46,255 nt of DNA from Ruminococcus sp. (lineage in GTDB: Bacteria > Bacillota > Clostridia > Oscillospirales > Acutalibacteraceae). The notes under the pieces are model-generated. The model saw only the letters and a program-made list of their open reading frames with translations. It did no database searches and had not been told where the DNA came from. Location of the stretch: assembly GCA_004556705.1 (NCBI GenBank), contig SFGA01000012.1, positions 1 through 46,255 on the forward strand, read 5' to 3'. Made by a program: the position numbers and the translations under genes. Positions 25,549 through 34,537 of this stretch are shown here, piece by piece (position 1 is the first letter of the stretch; each line of letters starts with the position of its first letter).

Positions 25549-26411
25549 CAGCAAACGACTCCATATAAAGTAATGAATGCATAAAGCATTGTAAGTACAA
25601 ACAGGGCAGAGTCAAATCTGTCCATAACTCCGCCGTGACCGGGGAAAAGATTTCCGAAGTCCTTTACTCCGAAATTTCTCTTTATAACCGAAGCGGTAAG
25701 GTCGCCGCATATTCCGATAACGGCAAGTGCAAGCGAAACCAAAATAACCCAACCGTAGCCGATTGTATGTACTGTAAAGAAGCATCTGTCAAAGACGGTA
25801 AACAACACAACATTGCTTACAACCGCACCGACAATACCGCCTATCGCACCCTCAACAGTCTTTTTGGGACTTATCTTCGGGCAGAGCTTGTGCTTTCCGA
25901 AAAATCTTCCCGAAAAATATGCAAACGAGTCCGAAAGCCAAGCGGCAAACAGTCCGAGCAATATAAAGAACAAATCGTAGTGGAAATCGAACTTGTCGGG
26001 ATATGTTTCGCTCATATCGTTTAAGAAAATGAGTGTCGAAAAGCTCCACGGTACAAAGGTTGTCGAAATAATGACCGAAGCAACCTCCTCAAACTTTGTG
26101 TTTTCAAAGTCCGTGAGCATAAGCATAAACAAAACAACGCAATAAATAACAACTACTGCCGTTACGGGAATGATAATTCCCCTCTGCTCAAGCTCGGGTC
26201 TGAACTCATAGAACAACGGAACAAGTCCCGAAAATGCAAGGCTTATATAGTATATTGCCTTGTTCTTGATTCCTATTACTTTTTCTATCTCCCTTGCGGC
26301 GATAACTGTAAAAATCGCCACAACAATCGAAAGTGCGGGCGTATCTCTGAATGCGAGCACACCTACTGCGAACAACGCCGCCACAATGCCGGTTATCGTT
26401 CTTTTAAGCAT
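25548..26411 (-). CDS. cdsA: Phosphatidate cytidylyltransferase
   Basis: 287 residues with seven or eight membrane spans. The C-terminal signature is clear: KRNFGVKDFGNLFPGHGGVMDRFDS, split here only by numbering (about 239-263). It makes CDP-diacylglycerol from phosphatidate and CTP at the inner membrane, the branch point for phospholipids. It lies between uppS and dxr as in most Firmicutes. Confidence 0.96.
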   Translation of the reverse strand: MLKRTITGIVAALFAVGVLAFRDTPALSIVVAIFTVIAAREIEKVIGIKNKAIYYISLAFSGLVPLFYEFRPELEQRGIIIPVTAVVVIYCVVLFMLMLTDFENTKFEEVASVIISTTFVPWSFSTLIFLNDMSETYPDKFDFHYDLFFILLGLFAAWLSDSFAYFSGRFFGKHKLCPKISPKKTVEGAIGGIVGAVVSNVVLFTVFDRCFFTVHTIGYGWVILVSLALAVIGICGDLTASVIKRNFGVKDFGNLFPGHGGVMDRFDSALFVLTMLYAFITLYGVVC

Positions 26412-26436
26412 AAAAATCCCTCAATCCACACAAAAA

Positions 26437-27171
26437 TTATATTCCGCCGAATCTGCGGTTTCTTTTTTCAAAATTACGGAGAGCCTCGACCAAATTCTCT
26501 TCCGTGAAATCCGGCCACAGCACATCCGACGACCAAAACTCCGCATAAGCCGCCTGCCAAAGCAAGAAGTTTGAAAGTCGCTTCTCGCCGCTTGGGCGGA
26601 TTATCAAGTCGGGGTCTGGCATACCTGCCGTGTAAAGATTGTCGGAAATCATATCCTCGGTTATGTCGTCGGGCTTTAATTTGCCCTTTTTAACCTGCTT
26701 CGCAAGCTCCTGCACCGAATGTACAATTTCCTGCCGTCCTCCGTAATTTACCGCAATATTGAGGTAAACCTTTGTTTTATCCTTAGTTATCCTCTCGCTG
26801 TATTTCATCATTGCAAGTATATCCTTGGGAAGTCCCGTCTTGTCGCCGATGAAATTCACCTGAATACCCTTTTCCTCATTCTCCGCCTTGCGTTCGTCAA
26901 GCTCTTTAAGATACTCTCTGAACAGATCCATTATTGCGGAGACTTCTTCCTTCGGACGCTTCCAATTCTCCGTCGAAAACGCATAGAAGGTAAGATATTT
27001 AATTCCGAGGTCGCCTGCAAACTCGCCTATTTTTCTAAAGGTCTTAGCTCCCTCGATATGTCCTTTGTAGCGGGGCAAGCCTCTTTCCTTTGCCCATCTT
27101 CCGTTGCCGTCCATAATAAAACCGATATGCTTCGGCAACACCTCAAAGGTCGGTAAATTATTCAAGTCCAT
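26437..27171 (-). CDS. uppS: Undecaprenyl diphosphate synthase (cis-prenyltransferase)
   Basis: 244 residues. The catalytic MDGNGRWAKERGLPR motif (Asp near 20) and the GHIEGAKTF loop bind the allylic diphosphate. TFYAFSTENWKRP and DLIIRPSGEKRLSNFLLWQ complete the family pattern. It makes the C55 lipid carrier for peptidoglycan and teichoic acid synthesis. ATG at 27171 follows aaggcgg. A hairpin in the gap before it may tune its expression. Confidence 0.97.
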   Translation of the reverse strand: MDLNNLPTFEVLPKHIGFIMDGNGRWAKERGLPRYKGHIEGAKTFRKIGEFAGDLGIKYLTFYAFSTENWKRPKEEVSAIMDLFREYLKELDERKAENEEKGIQVNFIGDKTGLPKDILAMMKYSERITKDKTKVYLNIAVNYGGRQEIVHSVQELAKQVKKGKLKPDDITEDMISDNLYTAGMPDPDLIIRPSGEKRLSNFLLWQAAYAEFWSSDVLWPDFTEENLVEALRNFEKRNRRFGGI

Positions 27172-27210
27172 ATTAACCGCCTTTCATAAAAAACCGATAA
27201 TCGCACAACA

Positions 27211-27231
27211 CCCCTCAAAAGAGGGGTTTTT
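27211..27231. other. Hairpin between frr and uppS
   Basis: A perfect 6-base stem, cccctc (27211-27216) with gagggg (27221-27226), followed on the plus strand by five T. On the transcribed minus strand the T-run lies before the hairpin, so it is at most a weak attenuator or a processing or stability element inside the operon. Confidence 0.5.
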
Positions 27232-27237
27232 GGCAGA

Positions 27238-27792
27238 TTATATTTCCATAATGTCTTTTTCTTTTTTGGCAGCGAGTTCGTCAGCTTCCTTTACAAACTT
27301 GTCTGTAATCTTCTGAATTTTATCCTCGCCGTTGTGAAGGTCATCCTCTGTGATAACGCTGTCCTTCTTCATCTTTTTGAGCTTTTCGATAGCGTCTCTT
27401 CTGATAGAACGGATAGCAACCTTGCACTCCTCGGCATACTTGCTTACGTCTTTGCAGAGAAGCTTTCTCTTTTCCTCGGTAAGAGGCGGGAAAGCAAGTC
27501 TGATAACTCTGCCATCGTTTGTCGGGTTAATTCCCAAATCCGAGGTCTGAATAGCCTTTTCAATGGGCTTGAGTGTTGAAATGTCCCACGGCTGAATGAT
27601 AAGGTTTACACCTTCCTGAACCGAAACGGCAGCCATCTGCTGAATAGGTGTGGGTACACCGTAATAATCAACTACAATTTTATCAAGAACAGCGGGAGAC
27701 GCTCTGCCCACTCTCATTGTAACAAATTCATTGTGAAGCGCCTTTATGGACTTCTCCATTTTTTCTGTTGCGAAATCAAATACCTCTTGCAT
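27238..27792 (-). CDS. frr: Ribosome recycling factor
   Basis: 184 residues, the standard length. Typical segments are MRVGRASPAVLDKIVVDYYG near the hinge, LTEEKRKLLCKDV, and a C-terminal three-helix bundle (IRSIRRDAIEKLKKMKKD). With EF-G it splits the post-termination ribosome. ATG at 27792 follows aggaggg. It lies 22 bases after pyrH, the usual order. Confidence 0.97.
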   Translation of the reverse strand: MQEVFDFATEKMEKSIKALHNEFVTMRVGRASPAVLDKIVVDYYGVPTPIQQMAAVSVQEGVNLIIQPWDISTLKPIEKAIQTSDLGINPTNDGRVIRLAFPPLTEEKRKLLCKDVSKYAEECKVAIRSIRRDAIEKLKKMKKDSVITEDDLHNGEDKIQKITDKFVKEADELAAKKEKDIMEI

Positions 27793-27814
27793 TATTATTG
27801 CCCTCCTGAAATTA

Positions 27815-28519
27815 TTATTTTACTAAAGTTCCGACGTTCTCACCGCTTACTGCTCTGAGAATATTCTCGGGATCCTCAAGGTTGAAAACCAAAATCGGAA
27901 TGTTGTTATCTCTGCAAAGCGAAGCCGCCGTGCTGTCCATAACCGCAAGTCCCTTGTTCAAAACCTCGGAATGTGAAAGCGTATCGTACTTCACAGCGTC
28001 CGAATACTTGTTGGGGTCCTTGTCATAAACGCCGTCAACGTTTGTCGCTTTAAGAATTACATCAGCGCCGATTTCAGCTGCTCTCAAAGCCGCTGTTGTA
28101 TCGGTTGAGAAGAACGGACTGCCTGTTCCGCAGCCGAAGATAACAACCTTACCGTCCTCAAGGTGTCTGACAGCCTCATCTCTTACAAACGGCTCTGCGA
28201 TACGACGCATATCAATAGCGGTCATAACCCTTGTCGGAACACCCTTTTGCTCAAGTGTGTCCGCAAGTGCAAGCGAGTTCATTACAGTTGCAAGCATACC
28301 GATATGGTCTGCTCTTGTTCTGTCCATGCTTCCGCTTAAACGACCTCTCCAAAAATTTCCGCCGCCGACAACAAGTCCTATCTGCACGCCTGTATCGGCG
28401 CATTTCTTGACCCAATCGCAAACGGAGCTTATAACGTCAAAGTCAAAGCCGTGTCCCTGCTCGCCTGCAAGCACCTCTCCGCTTAGCTTCAACAGTATTC
28501 TCTTATAAACCGGTTTCAT
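27815..28519 (-). CDS. pyrH: UMP kinase
   Basis: 234 residues of the amino acid kinase fold. The N-terminal KRILLKLSGEVLAG binds phosphate, GLVVGGGNFWRG follows, and the UMP site is in the ATNVDGVYDKDPNK and GTGSPFFSTDTTAALRA segments. It phosphorylates UMP to UDP with ATP. First gene of the long operon; ATG follows acggagga. In many Firmicutes rpsB and tsf precede pyrH. Here a divergent sugar-kinase gene lies upstream and pyrH has its own promoter. Confidence 0.97.
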   Translation of the reverse strand: MKPVYKRILLKLSGEVLAGEQGHGFDFDVISSVCDWVKKCADTGVQIGLVVGGGNFWRGRLSGSMDRTRADHIGMLATVMNSLALADTLEQKGVPTRVMTAIDMRRIAEPFVRDEAVRHLEDGKVVIFGCGTGSPFFSTDTTAALRAAEIGADVILKATNVDGVYDKDPNKYSDAVKYDTLSHSEVLNKGLAVMDSTAASLCRDNNIPILVFNLEDPENILRAVSGENVGTLVK

Positions 28520-28582
28520 TCAAATTCCTCCGTACCTCCGCCACGGATTTTCGCCGTGCGTATTACATAAATTTACACATAT

Positions 28583-28611
28583 ATTTTACAGTAAATATTC
28601 CGTTGTGTAAA
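28583..28611 (-). promoter_or_regulatory. Promoter of the pyrH-polC operon
   Basis: TTTACA (28606-28611) and TAAAAT (28583-28588) on the minus strand, spacer 17. The leader is about 60 bases, with no structure I can identify. Confidence 0.6.
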
Positions 28612-28673
28612 GAGCTATTTTGTTAATAAAATTTATTTAAGGGGGATACTCTTGACACAATGCACAAACTTTG

Positions 28674-28702
28674 TTGACTTATTATAGAAAAGGTAATATA
28701 AT
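28674..28702 (+). promoter_or_regulatory. Promoter of the nahK-GH35 operon
   Basis: TTGACT (28674-28679) and TATAAT (28697-28702), spacer 17. A second TTGACA at 28652 is too far from any -10. No clear operator palindrome is seen. Confidence 0.7.
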
Positions 28703-28736
28703 TGTAATAATACTATTTATTGGGGAAGGTAAATAT

Positions 28737-29840
28737 ATGGAAATTCCTTTTGATATAGAGTTTATTGCCGATTCGTTTAACCTTGACGGCAGATATGTCG
28801 GCTACAATGTCAAAAACGACGGTCATATAAACTCTACTTATGTTATCAGCTTTGAGGACGGCGAAGGCTGTTCCAAGAAGTACACGCTTCAAAAAATCAA
28901 CACTTATGTATTTAAGGACCCCGACAAGCTTATGTCAAATATCGTCGGCGTTACCTCACACATAAAGAATAAGCTCGACGACTATGAGCGCCGCACGCTT
29001 AATTTCCTGCCTGCGAAGGACGGAAAATACTATGCCGTTGACCCGAACGGCGATTGCTGGAGATGCTATGACTACATTGACAACGCATACACCTGCAATA
29101 TTATCGACTCTGCCGAGGTTTTCTACAACGCAGGCAAGTCCTTCGGCAATTTCCAAAAACTCCTCTCGGACTATCCGATTGACAAGCTTTTTGAGACTAT
29201 TCCGAAATTCCACAACACATATTCAAGATTTAACGATTTCCTGAAAGCCGTTGAAAGAGATGCTTCCGGCAGAGCTTCAAGCGTTAAAGACGAAATTCAA
29301 TTCGTTCTCGACAGGGAAGCAGATACAAAGGTGCTTCTTGCAGAGCTTGAGAAAAACGAGCTTCCGCTTCGTGTTACGCATAATGACACAAAGCTCAATA
29401 ATATTTTATTTGACAGCGAAACAAACGAGGGTATTTGCATAATCGACCTTGATACCGTAATGCCCGGTCTTTCGCTCTATGACTTCGGCGACAGTATCCG
29501 CTTCGGCGCAAACACCGCAAGTGAGGACGAAAAAGACCTTTCAAAAGTTTCGTTGAGCCTTGAACTTTACGAGGCTTACACAAGAGGCTATCTCTCCACC
29601 GCCAAAAAGAGCCTTACCGAAAAGGAAATGTTCTATCTTCCGTTCTCGGCAAAGCTTATGACGCTTGAATGCGGTATGAGATTTTTGACAGACTATCTCG
29701 ACGGCGACGTTTATTTCAAAACGGAATATCCCGAGCATAACCTTGTCCGTTGCAGAGACCAATTTAAGCTTGTTGCTGATATTGAAAAGAAATATGAGCA
29801 GATGCAGGAAGTTACTCAAAAAGCTATAAACGAGGATTAA
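28737..29840 (+). CDS. nahK: N-acetylhexosamine 1-kinase-like phosphotransferase
   Basis: 367 residues with the APH-type kinase fold. The catalytic loop is RVTHNDTKLNNILF (His215, Asp217) and the metal motif is CIIDLDTVMPGLSLYDFGD (Asp237). Both match the bifidobacterial NahK pattern closely, which phosphorylates GlcNAc or GalNAc at C1. ATG at 28737 follows ggggaaggt; a TTG at 28671 is rejected. It is 3 bases from a GH35 beta-galactosidase, which fits a pathway where a galactosyl-N-acetylhexosamine is split and the amino sugar trapped as a 1-phosphate. Specificity is inferred. Confidence 0.85.
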   Translation: MEIPFDIEFIADSFNLDGRYVGYNVKNDGHINSTYVISFEDGEGCSKKYTLQKINTYVFKDPDKLMSNIVGVTSHIKNKLDDYERRTLNFLPAKDGKYYAVDPNGDCWRCYDYIDNAYTCNIIDSAEVFYNAGKSFGNFQKLLSDYPIDKLFETIPKFHNTYSRFNDFLKAVERDASGRASSVKDEIQFVLDREADTKVLLAELEKNELPLRVTHNDTKLNNILFDSETNEGICIIDLDTVMPGLSLYDFGDSIRFGANTASEDEKDLSKVSLSLELYEAYTRGYLSTAKKSLTEKEMFYLPFSAKLMTLECGMRFLTDYLDGDVYFKTEYPEHNLVRCRDQFKLVADIEKKYEQMQEVTQKAINED

Positions 29841-29843
29841 AAT

Positions 29844-31637
29844 ATGCTTGAAATAAAAAGCAAGAAATTCTATATGGACTCAAAGCCCTTTGACATATAT
29901 TCGGGCGCTATGCACTATTTTCGTACCGTTCCCGAGTATTGGGAAGATCGCCTGACCAAACTCAAGGCGGCAGGCTTCAACACGGTTGAAACCTATGTTT
30001 GTTGGAATTTGCACGAGAAAAAGCCCGGTGAATTTGATTTTTCGGGTATTCTCGACATTGAAAAATATCTTGAAATTGCACAAAAGGTAGGTCTTTATGC
30101 CATTGTCCGTCCGGGTCCTTATATCTGTGCGGAATGGGACTTCGGCGGCTTGCCTGCTTGGCTTCTCAAGGATAAAAATATGCAAATTCGCTGTATGTAT
30201 CCCGATTATCTCAAATGCGTTGAGCGTTTTTACAAGGAACTTTTACCAAGACTTGTTCCCCACCTTGAATCGCACGGCGGCAATATAATCGCAATGCAGG
30301 TTGAGAACGAATACGGTTCATACGGCAACGATAAAGACTATCTCCGCTATGTTGAAAAGCTCACAAGGGACTGCGGAATTGACTGCTTGCTCTTTACTTC
30401 TGACGAAAACACAAATAATATGATTTCAGGCGGCTCATTGCCCGACATTTACAAGGTTTTGAACTTCGGCTCACGCTCAAGAACAGCCTTTAATGTTCTC
30501 AAGGGCTTTGAAAATGACGGCCCGAATATGTGCGGCGAATTCTGGTGCGGTTGGTTTGACCATTGGAGAGACAAGCACCACACAAGAAATTCTCTTGAAA
30601 TTGTAAATGAAATTAAAGGCTTTATCGACAACGGCGCAAGCTTTAATATATATATGTTCCACGGCGGCACAAACTTCGGCTTTACCGCAGGAGCTAACCA
30701 CAATCAAGGGCACGGCTACGAGCCGACGGTTACAAGCTATGACTACTGCGCAATGCTTACCGAATGGGGCGACTACACGCCTGCTTATCACGCTGTGAGA
30801 AAGCTCTTATGCGAAAAGCAGGGAATTGAACCGCCCGAGCTTCCCGAAAGCCCGAAGCTTCAGTCAATCGGCAAGGTGGAGCTTACCGAAACCGCTTCGT
30901 TGTTTGAAAACCTCGACAATATCGGCGAAAAGCACCATGTTCCCGTTCCCGAGGAAATGGAATATTTCGGTCAGAACTTCGGTCTTATCTACTATGAAAC
31001 AACCTTAAAGGGCAATTACAACGCTTCGCCTATGTACGTTAAGAATGTCCACGACTTCGCAGAGGTTTACTTTGACGGGGAGAAAAAGACGAGCATTGAC
31101 CGCACTCTTTATTCTGTTGAGGACAAGACAACATTAAAAGACGTTATCTTCAAGAAAAAGAAGGGCGAAAGCTCTCCGTTCCTTATGCCTGCTCTTTCAG
31201 GCGAGAGGAAAATCGGCGTTCTTGTCGATACAATGGGCAGAGTAAACTACGGCGTAAATATGCTTGACCGCAAGGGTATTTCCGATATTTATCTCGGTAT
31301 TCAACGTCTTATGAACTATGATGTATGGACTCTTCCGCTTGACAATCTCGACAAACTCAAGTATTCATCAAGCGTTAAAAAGGATGAGCCTGTATTCTTA
31401 AAGGGCAGCTTCAAGACCGATTCAAAAGCAGATTGCTTTATTCATCTTGACGGCTTCAACAGAGGCTGCGTTTACATAAACGGCTTCAATCTCGGTAGAT
31501 TTTGGAAGGTTGGACCTCAAAAATCGCTCTACATACCGGGTACACTCTTAAAAGATGAAAATGAAATTATTGTTTTCAATATCGGCGGTTATTCAAAGCC
31601 GACAGTATCAATTACCGACAAGCATAATTTAGGGTAA
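29844..31637 (+). CDS. GH35 beta-galactosidase
   Basis: 597 residues. The TIM-barrel domain shows GAMHYFRTVPEYW, YVCWNLHEKKPGEFDF and RPGPYICAEWDFGGLPAWL, all family signatures. The acid/base is Glu156 in VENEYGSYG and the nucleophile Glu232 in GEFWCGW. Beta-sandwich domains follow, ending in YINGFNLGRFWKVGPQKSLY. No signal peptide, so it works on imported oligosaccharides. It releases terminal galactose, often beta-1,3-linked as in lacto-N-biose or galacto-N-biose. It is in an operon with the nahK-like kinase. Confidence 0.95.
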   Translation: MLEIKSKKFYMDSKPFDIYSGAMHYFRTVPEYWEDRLTKLKAAGFNTVETYVCWNLHEKKPGEFDFSGILDIEKYLEIAQKVGLYAIVRPGPYICAEWDFGGLPAWLLKDKNMQIRCMYPDYLKCVERFYKELLPRLVPHLESHGGNIIAMQVENEYGSYGNDKDYLRYVEKLTRDCGIDCLLFTSDENTNNMISGGSLPDIYKVLNFGSRSRTAFNVLKGFENDGPNMCGEFWCGWFDHWRDKHHTRNSLEIVNEIKGFIDNGASFNIYMFHGGTNFGFTAGANHNQGHGYEPTVTSYDYCAMLTEWGDYTPAYHAVRKLLCEKQGIEPPELPESPKLQSIGKVELTETASLFENLDNIGEKHHVPVPEEMEYFGQNFGLIYYETTLKGNYNASPMYVKNVHDFAEVYFDGEKKTSIDRTLYSVEDKTTLKDVIFKKKKGESSPFLMPALSGERKIGVLVDTMGRVNYGVNMLDRKGISDIYLGIQRLMNYDVWTLPLDNLDKLKYSSSVKKDEPVFLKGSFKTDSKADCFIHLDGFNRGCVYINGFNLGRFWKVGPQKSLYIPGTLLKDENEIIVFNIGGYSKPTVSITDKHNLG

Positions 31638-31647
31638 CGATATAAAC

Positions 31648-31700
31648 AAAGCACCAAACATCGAGGCAAATGCTTCATGTTCGGTGCTTTGCTTTATTTT
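31648..31700. terminator. Bidirectional terminator
   Basis: A long imperfect stem joins aaagcacc (31648-31655) with ggtgcttt (31683-31690) and extends inward through acat and atgt. A T-rich tail follows on the plus strand. It lies between the converging GH35 and FucO-like genes. Confidence 0.75.
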
Positions 31701-31706
31701 AATACA

Positions 31707-32855
31707 TTACATAAGTGAAAGGTAAAGCTGTTTGATTTCTTCAACGCTTGTGTCTCTCGGGTTGCCCGGACGGCAAGCGTCATCATAAGCCGACTGAGCA
31801 AGGAAGTCAACATCCTCGGGCTTAACAATATCCTTGAGGTCTGCAGGAATTCCAACATCCTTTGAAAGCTGTTTAACTGCGTCAACGGCAGCCTTGCGAG
31901 CCTCGTCAAGCGACATTGCGTCAACGCCCTCAACGCCCATTGCCTTTGCAATATCTCTGTACTTTTCGCCTGTTGCGGGAGCATTGTATTCCATAACGGT
32001 CGGGAGAATTATAGCGTTTGCAACGCCGTGAGGTGTGTCATAAACTGCGCCGAGCGGATGAGCCATTGAGTGAACAATTCCCAAGCCGACATTTGAGAAG
32101 CCCATACCTGCAACATACTGACCGAGAGCCATACCCTCTCTGCCCTCTGCGGTGTTTTCAACTGCGCCACGAAGCGATCTTGAAATGATTTCAATAGCCT
32201 TGAGGTGGAACATATCCGAAAGCTCCCAAGCAGCTTTTGTGATATAACCCTCAATAGCGTGAGTCAAAGCGTCCATGCCTGTTGCGGCGGTAAGTCCCTT
32301 AGGCATTGAGGACATCATATCGGGGTCAACAACTGCGACAACGGGAATATCCTTCGGGTCAACGCAAACCATTTTTCTGTTCTTTGCAACGTCTGTGATT
32401 ACATAGTTGATTGTAACCTCAGCCGCTGTACCTGCCGTTGTCGGAACAGCGATAATCGGCACGCACTTATTCTTTGTCGGAGCAACGCCTTCAAGCGATA
32501 CAACGTCTTCAAATTCGGGGTTTTCAATTATAATACCGATAGCCTTTGCTGTGTCCATTGACGAGCCGCCGCCGATTGCAATAATGCAGTCAGCACCCGA
32601 AGCCTTGAATGCCGCAACACCCGTCTGAACATTCTCAACCGTGGGGTTGGGCTTTATCTGTGAGTATATTTCATAGTCAATCGACGCATTTTCCAAAACA
32701 TCGGTAATCTTTTTGGTAACGCCGAATTTCAAAAGGTCGGGGTCTGAACAAACGAAGCATTTTTTGAAGCCTCTGCCCTTAACCTCGGTTGCAATCTCGT
32801 TGATTGCGCCCTTGCCGTGATAGCTTGTTTCATTAAGTACAAATCTGTTAGCCAT
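31707..32855 (-). CDS. fucO: Iron-containing alcohol dehydrogenase, lactaldehyde reductase type
   Basis: 382 residues, the same length as E. coli FucO and very similar throughout. The NAD site is IAIGGGSSMDTAKAIG and VPTTAGTAAEVTINYVITD. The iron ligands lie in TGMDALTHAIEGYIT (Asp, His) and GIVHSMAHPLGAVYDTPHG (two His). FucO reduces L-lactaldehyde from fucose or rhamnose breakdown to 1,2-propanediol with NADH; related enzymes act on other aldehydes. No fucose genes are adjacent, so the exact substrate is inferred. ATG follows aaaggag, with a good promoter upstream. Confidence 0.9.
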   Translation of the reverse strand: MANRFVLNETSYHGKGAINEIATEVKGRGFKKCFVCSDPDLLKFGVTKKITDVLENASIDYEIYSQIKPNPTVENVQTGVAAFKASGADCIIAIGGGSSMDTAKAIGIIIENPEFEDVVSLEGVAPTKNKCVPIIAVPTTAGTAAEVTINYVITDVAKNRKMVCVDPKDIPVVAVVDPDMMSSMPKGLTAATGMDALTHAIEGYITKAAWELSDMFHLKAIEIISRSLRGAVENTAEGREGMALGQYVAGMGFSNVGLGIVHSMAHPLGAVYDTPHGVANAIILPTVMEYNAPATGEKYRDIAKAMGVEGVDAMSLDEARKAAVDAVKQLSKDVGIPADLKDIVKPEDVDFLAQSAYDDACRPGNPRDTSVEEIKQLYLSLM

Positions 32856-32922
32856 AATTTTGACTCCTTTACACTTATTTTATATGTTTCTATATATCGT
32901 GAGAAATCCTCTCAACACTTTT

Positions 32923-32952
32923 ATTATAAAACCGAAAAAGTGTAAATGTCAA
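32923..32952 (-). promoter_or_regulatory. Promoter of the FucO-like gene
   Basis: TTGACA (32947-32952) and TATAAT (32923-32928) on the minus strand with an 18-base spacer. Confidence 0.7.
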
Positions 32953-32989
32953 CATTTTAACAATGTCAATACGCAAAGTTTACATTCTG

Positions 32990-33739
32990 TTAAAAACAAT
33001 ACTTCAAAAGACCTATTATCCCCAAATGCAACGGATAATAGATATAGAAAAACCATTTCATAAGCTTGTTGATTTTAGGGTTGCTTCCCCTCTTGCCGTT
33101 ATACATTGAAAGCACGGGGATTGAAAGCGCAACGCCGAGCTGTAAAATGCCGTACACCGCATCTATTGCGAAGAAATACACCACTACATAAAGGCATACA
33201 TAGAACATCATCCAAGTCATTTGCTTTTTGAAATTTCCTCTGTTCGTACCAATTGCCATAATGCAAAGTGCGGCAATACAACTCCAATCACTCGGCAAGG
33301 TTACAACGCAGATTAAAATAATCGCAAGCACCTTAACGGGCATTTTTATTTTCTTTGAATCTGCCACACGGAGCATTACAAGTCCCCACGCAAGCGACCA
33401 CATAACGCTTGTTTGATTTAAGAAATTCCCGTAATAAAACGGGATAAACGATTTTGCGTCGATATAACCCTCCGATGCAAAAATATAAGCAAAATGCGAG
33501 ATAATCGAAAATGCAAAAAGCCTTGCTGTGTATTTATTTATGTTCTTGGTATAGTGATAGCCCTCTGCGACAAAATAGCACATTATCGGGCAGGTAAGTC
33601 TGCCGATTATATGCATTACAAGCGGTAAAATTTCCGTCGGATAGCCCGAAAAAACCGCCCAAGCGATATGGTCAACCGTCATTGCGAGTATCGCTATCAA
33701 TTTGAGCTGATTTGAATTGAGAATTTTACCTTTTTCCAT
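32990..33739 (-). CDS. TraX-family membrane protein
   Basis: 249 residues with about seven membrane spans. The opening NQLKLIAILAMTVDHIAW and the GRLTCPIMCYFVAEGYHYT segment are the TraX family signature. The plasmid F TraX acetylates pilin; chromosomal Firmicute copies are common and of unknown role. No conjugation genes are nearby, so transfer is not implied. It ends near the end of the FucO promoter region, with no clear terminator between. Confidence 0.85.
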   Translation of the reverse strand: MEKGKILNSNQLKLIAILAMTVDHIAWAVFSGYPTEILPLVMHIIGRLTCPIMCYFVAEGYHYTKNINKYTARLFAFSIISHFAYIFASEGYIDAKSFIPFYYGNFLNQTSVMWSLAWGLVMLRVADSKKIKMPVKVLAIILICVVTLPSDWSCIAALCIMAIGTNRGNFKKQMTWMMFYVCLYVVVYFFAIDAVYGILQLGVALSIPVLSMYNGKRGSNPKINKLMKWFFYIYYPLHLGIIGLLKYCF

Positions 33740-33889
33740 ATCAAAACTCCTAAATTTGTTATATAATTAGTTTAACACACAGAAAATTATCGTGCAACCG
33801 AAAATTATTTATAAAAATCCCGACACTTTTCGCTTTTCGCACGTCTTATCAGGTGAAATGCATTTCAAAAAGCAAAAGGAGAAAATACT

Positions 33890-34537
33890 ATGTTCAAAAA
33901 GACCTATAAAAACATACCGATTCTCGACTTGTGCGGACACACCGCCGACAGTCTTAAAAAAATACGCCGCATAAAAAATGTTGCTGTTCTTATTATCCCT
34001 AAGGAACGAAGTGCGGAATGGACTGCGGCTTATACAGACATCGGCACGGAAAACGTAGCACGGATAATCGAGCTCGACAAAGGACAGAAATACCGTATAA
34101 TAAACGGTATCGCAATCCTTACCGACAAAGAAACAAACGATGGCGAGATCTTTATTGTAAACGGCTCTTGCATTCTTGAAACAAGAAAAAACGTGCCCGA
34201 GTTGTATGTAAACGGGATGCTCATAAAAAGAAAGAGTGCTCGCTGCAAGCTTATCTCATTAAACGGACAACCGATTGAAATTGCCGACGACGCAGTTTTG
34301 AAAACTTACCCCGTTGAGGCTGTAATAGATAGGGACACAATTAAGAATCTTCCCGAAAAAACCGCATTGATCGCAGGCGTTGAGATAAAACTTAAAAGCG
34401 ACATTACCGAGACGGAGCTTTTGGCAAAAAAGATTAAATTCTATGCAGGCGTAAGTATTGAATGCCCGAAAGGCATATACGGCTATGTAAACGCAAACTC
34501 GCAAGTAGGCGTGGATATTCAGGTAAGCGATGAATAA
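33890..34537 (+). CDS. Uncharacterised protein paired with an ECF sigma factor
   Basis: 215 residues, no signal peptide or membrane span. It is a predominantly beta protein with repeated short hydrophobic strands (ELYVNGMLIKRK, SCILETRKNVP, GQPIEIADDAVLKT). The spacing hints at a solenoid, but I cannot assign a family. ATG follows aaaaggag. Its last 8 bases overlap the start of the sigma factor gene, so the two are translated together. It may regulate the sigma factor or be sensed by it, although it lacks the membrane segment of a classical anti-sigma factor. Confidence 0.7.
   Translation: MFKKTYKNIPILDLCGHTADSLKKIRRIKNVAVLIIPKERSAEWTAAYTDIGTENVARIIELDKGQKYRIINGIAILTDKETNDGEIFIVNGSCILETRKNVPELYVNGMLIKRKSARCKLISLNGQPIEIADDAVLKTYPVEAVIDRDTIKNLPEKTALIAGVEIKLKSDITETELLAKKIKFYAGVSIECPKGIYGYVNANSQVGVDIQVSDE

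Noticed and set aside
27211..27231. Hairpin with T-run as a terminator between frr and uppS
   Set aside because: The T-run lies on the plus strand side, where no gene is transcribed. On the operon strand the T-run precedes the stem, so it is not a normal terminator.
32990..33739. TraX-like gene as evidence of a conjugative element
   Set aside because: TraX-family genes are common on Firmicute chromosomes, and no relaxase, coupling protein or type IV secretion gene is nearby.
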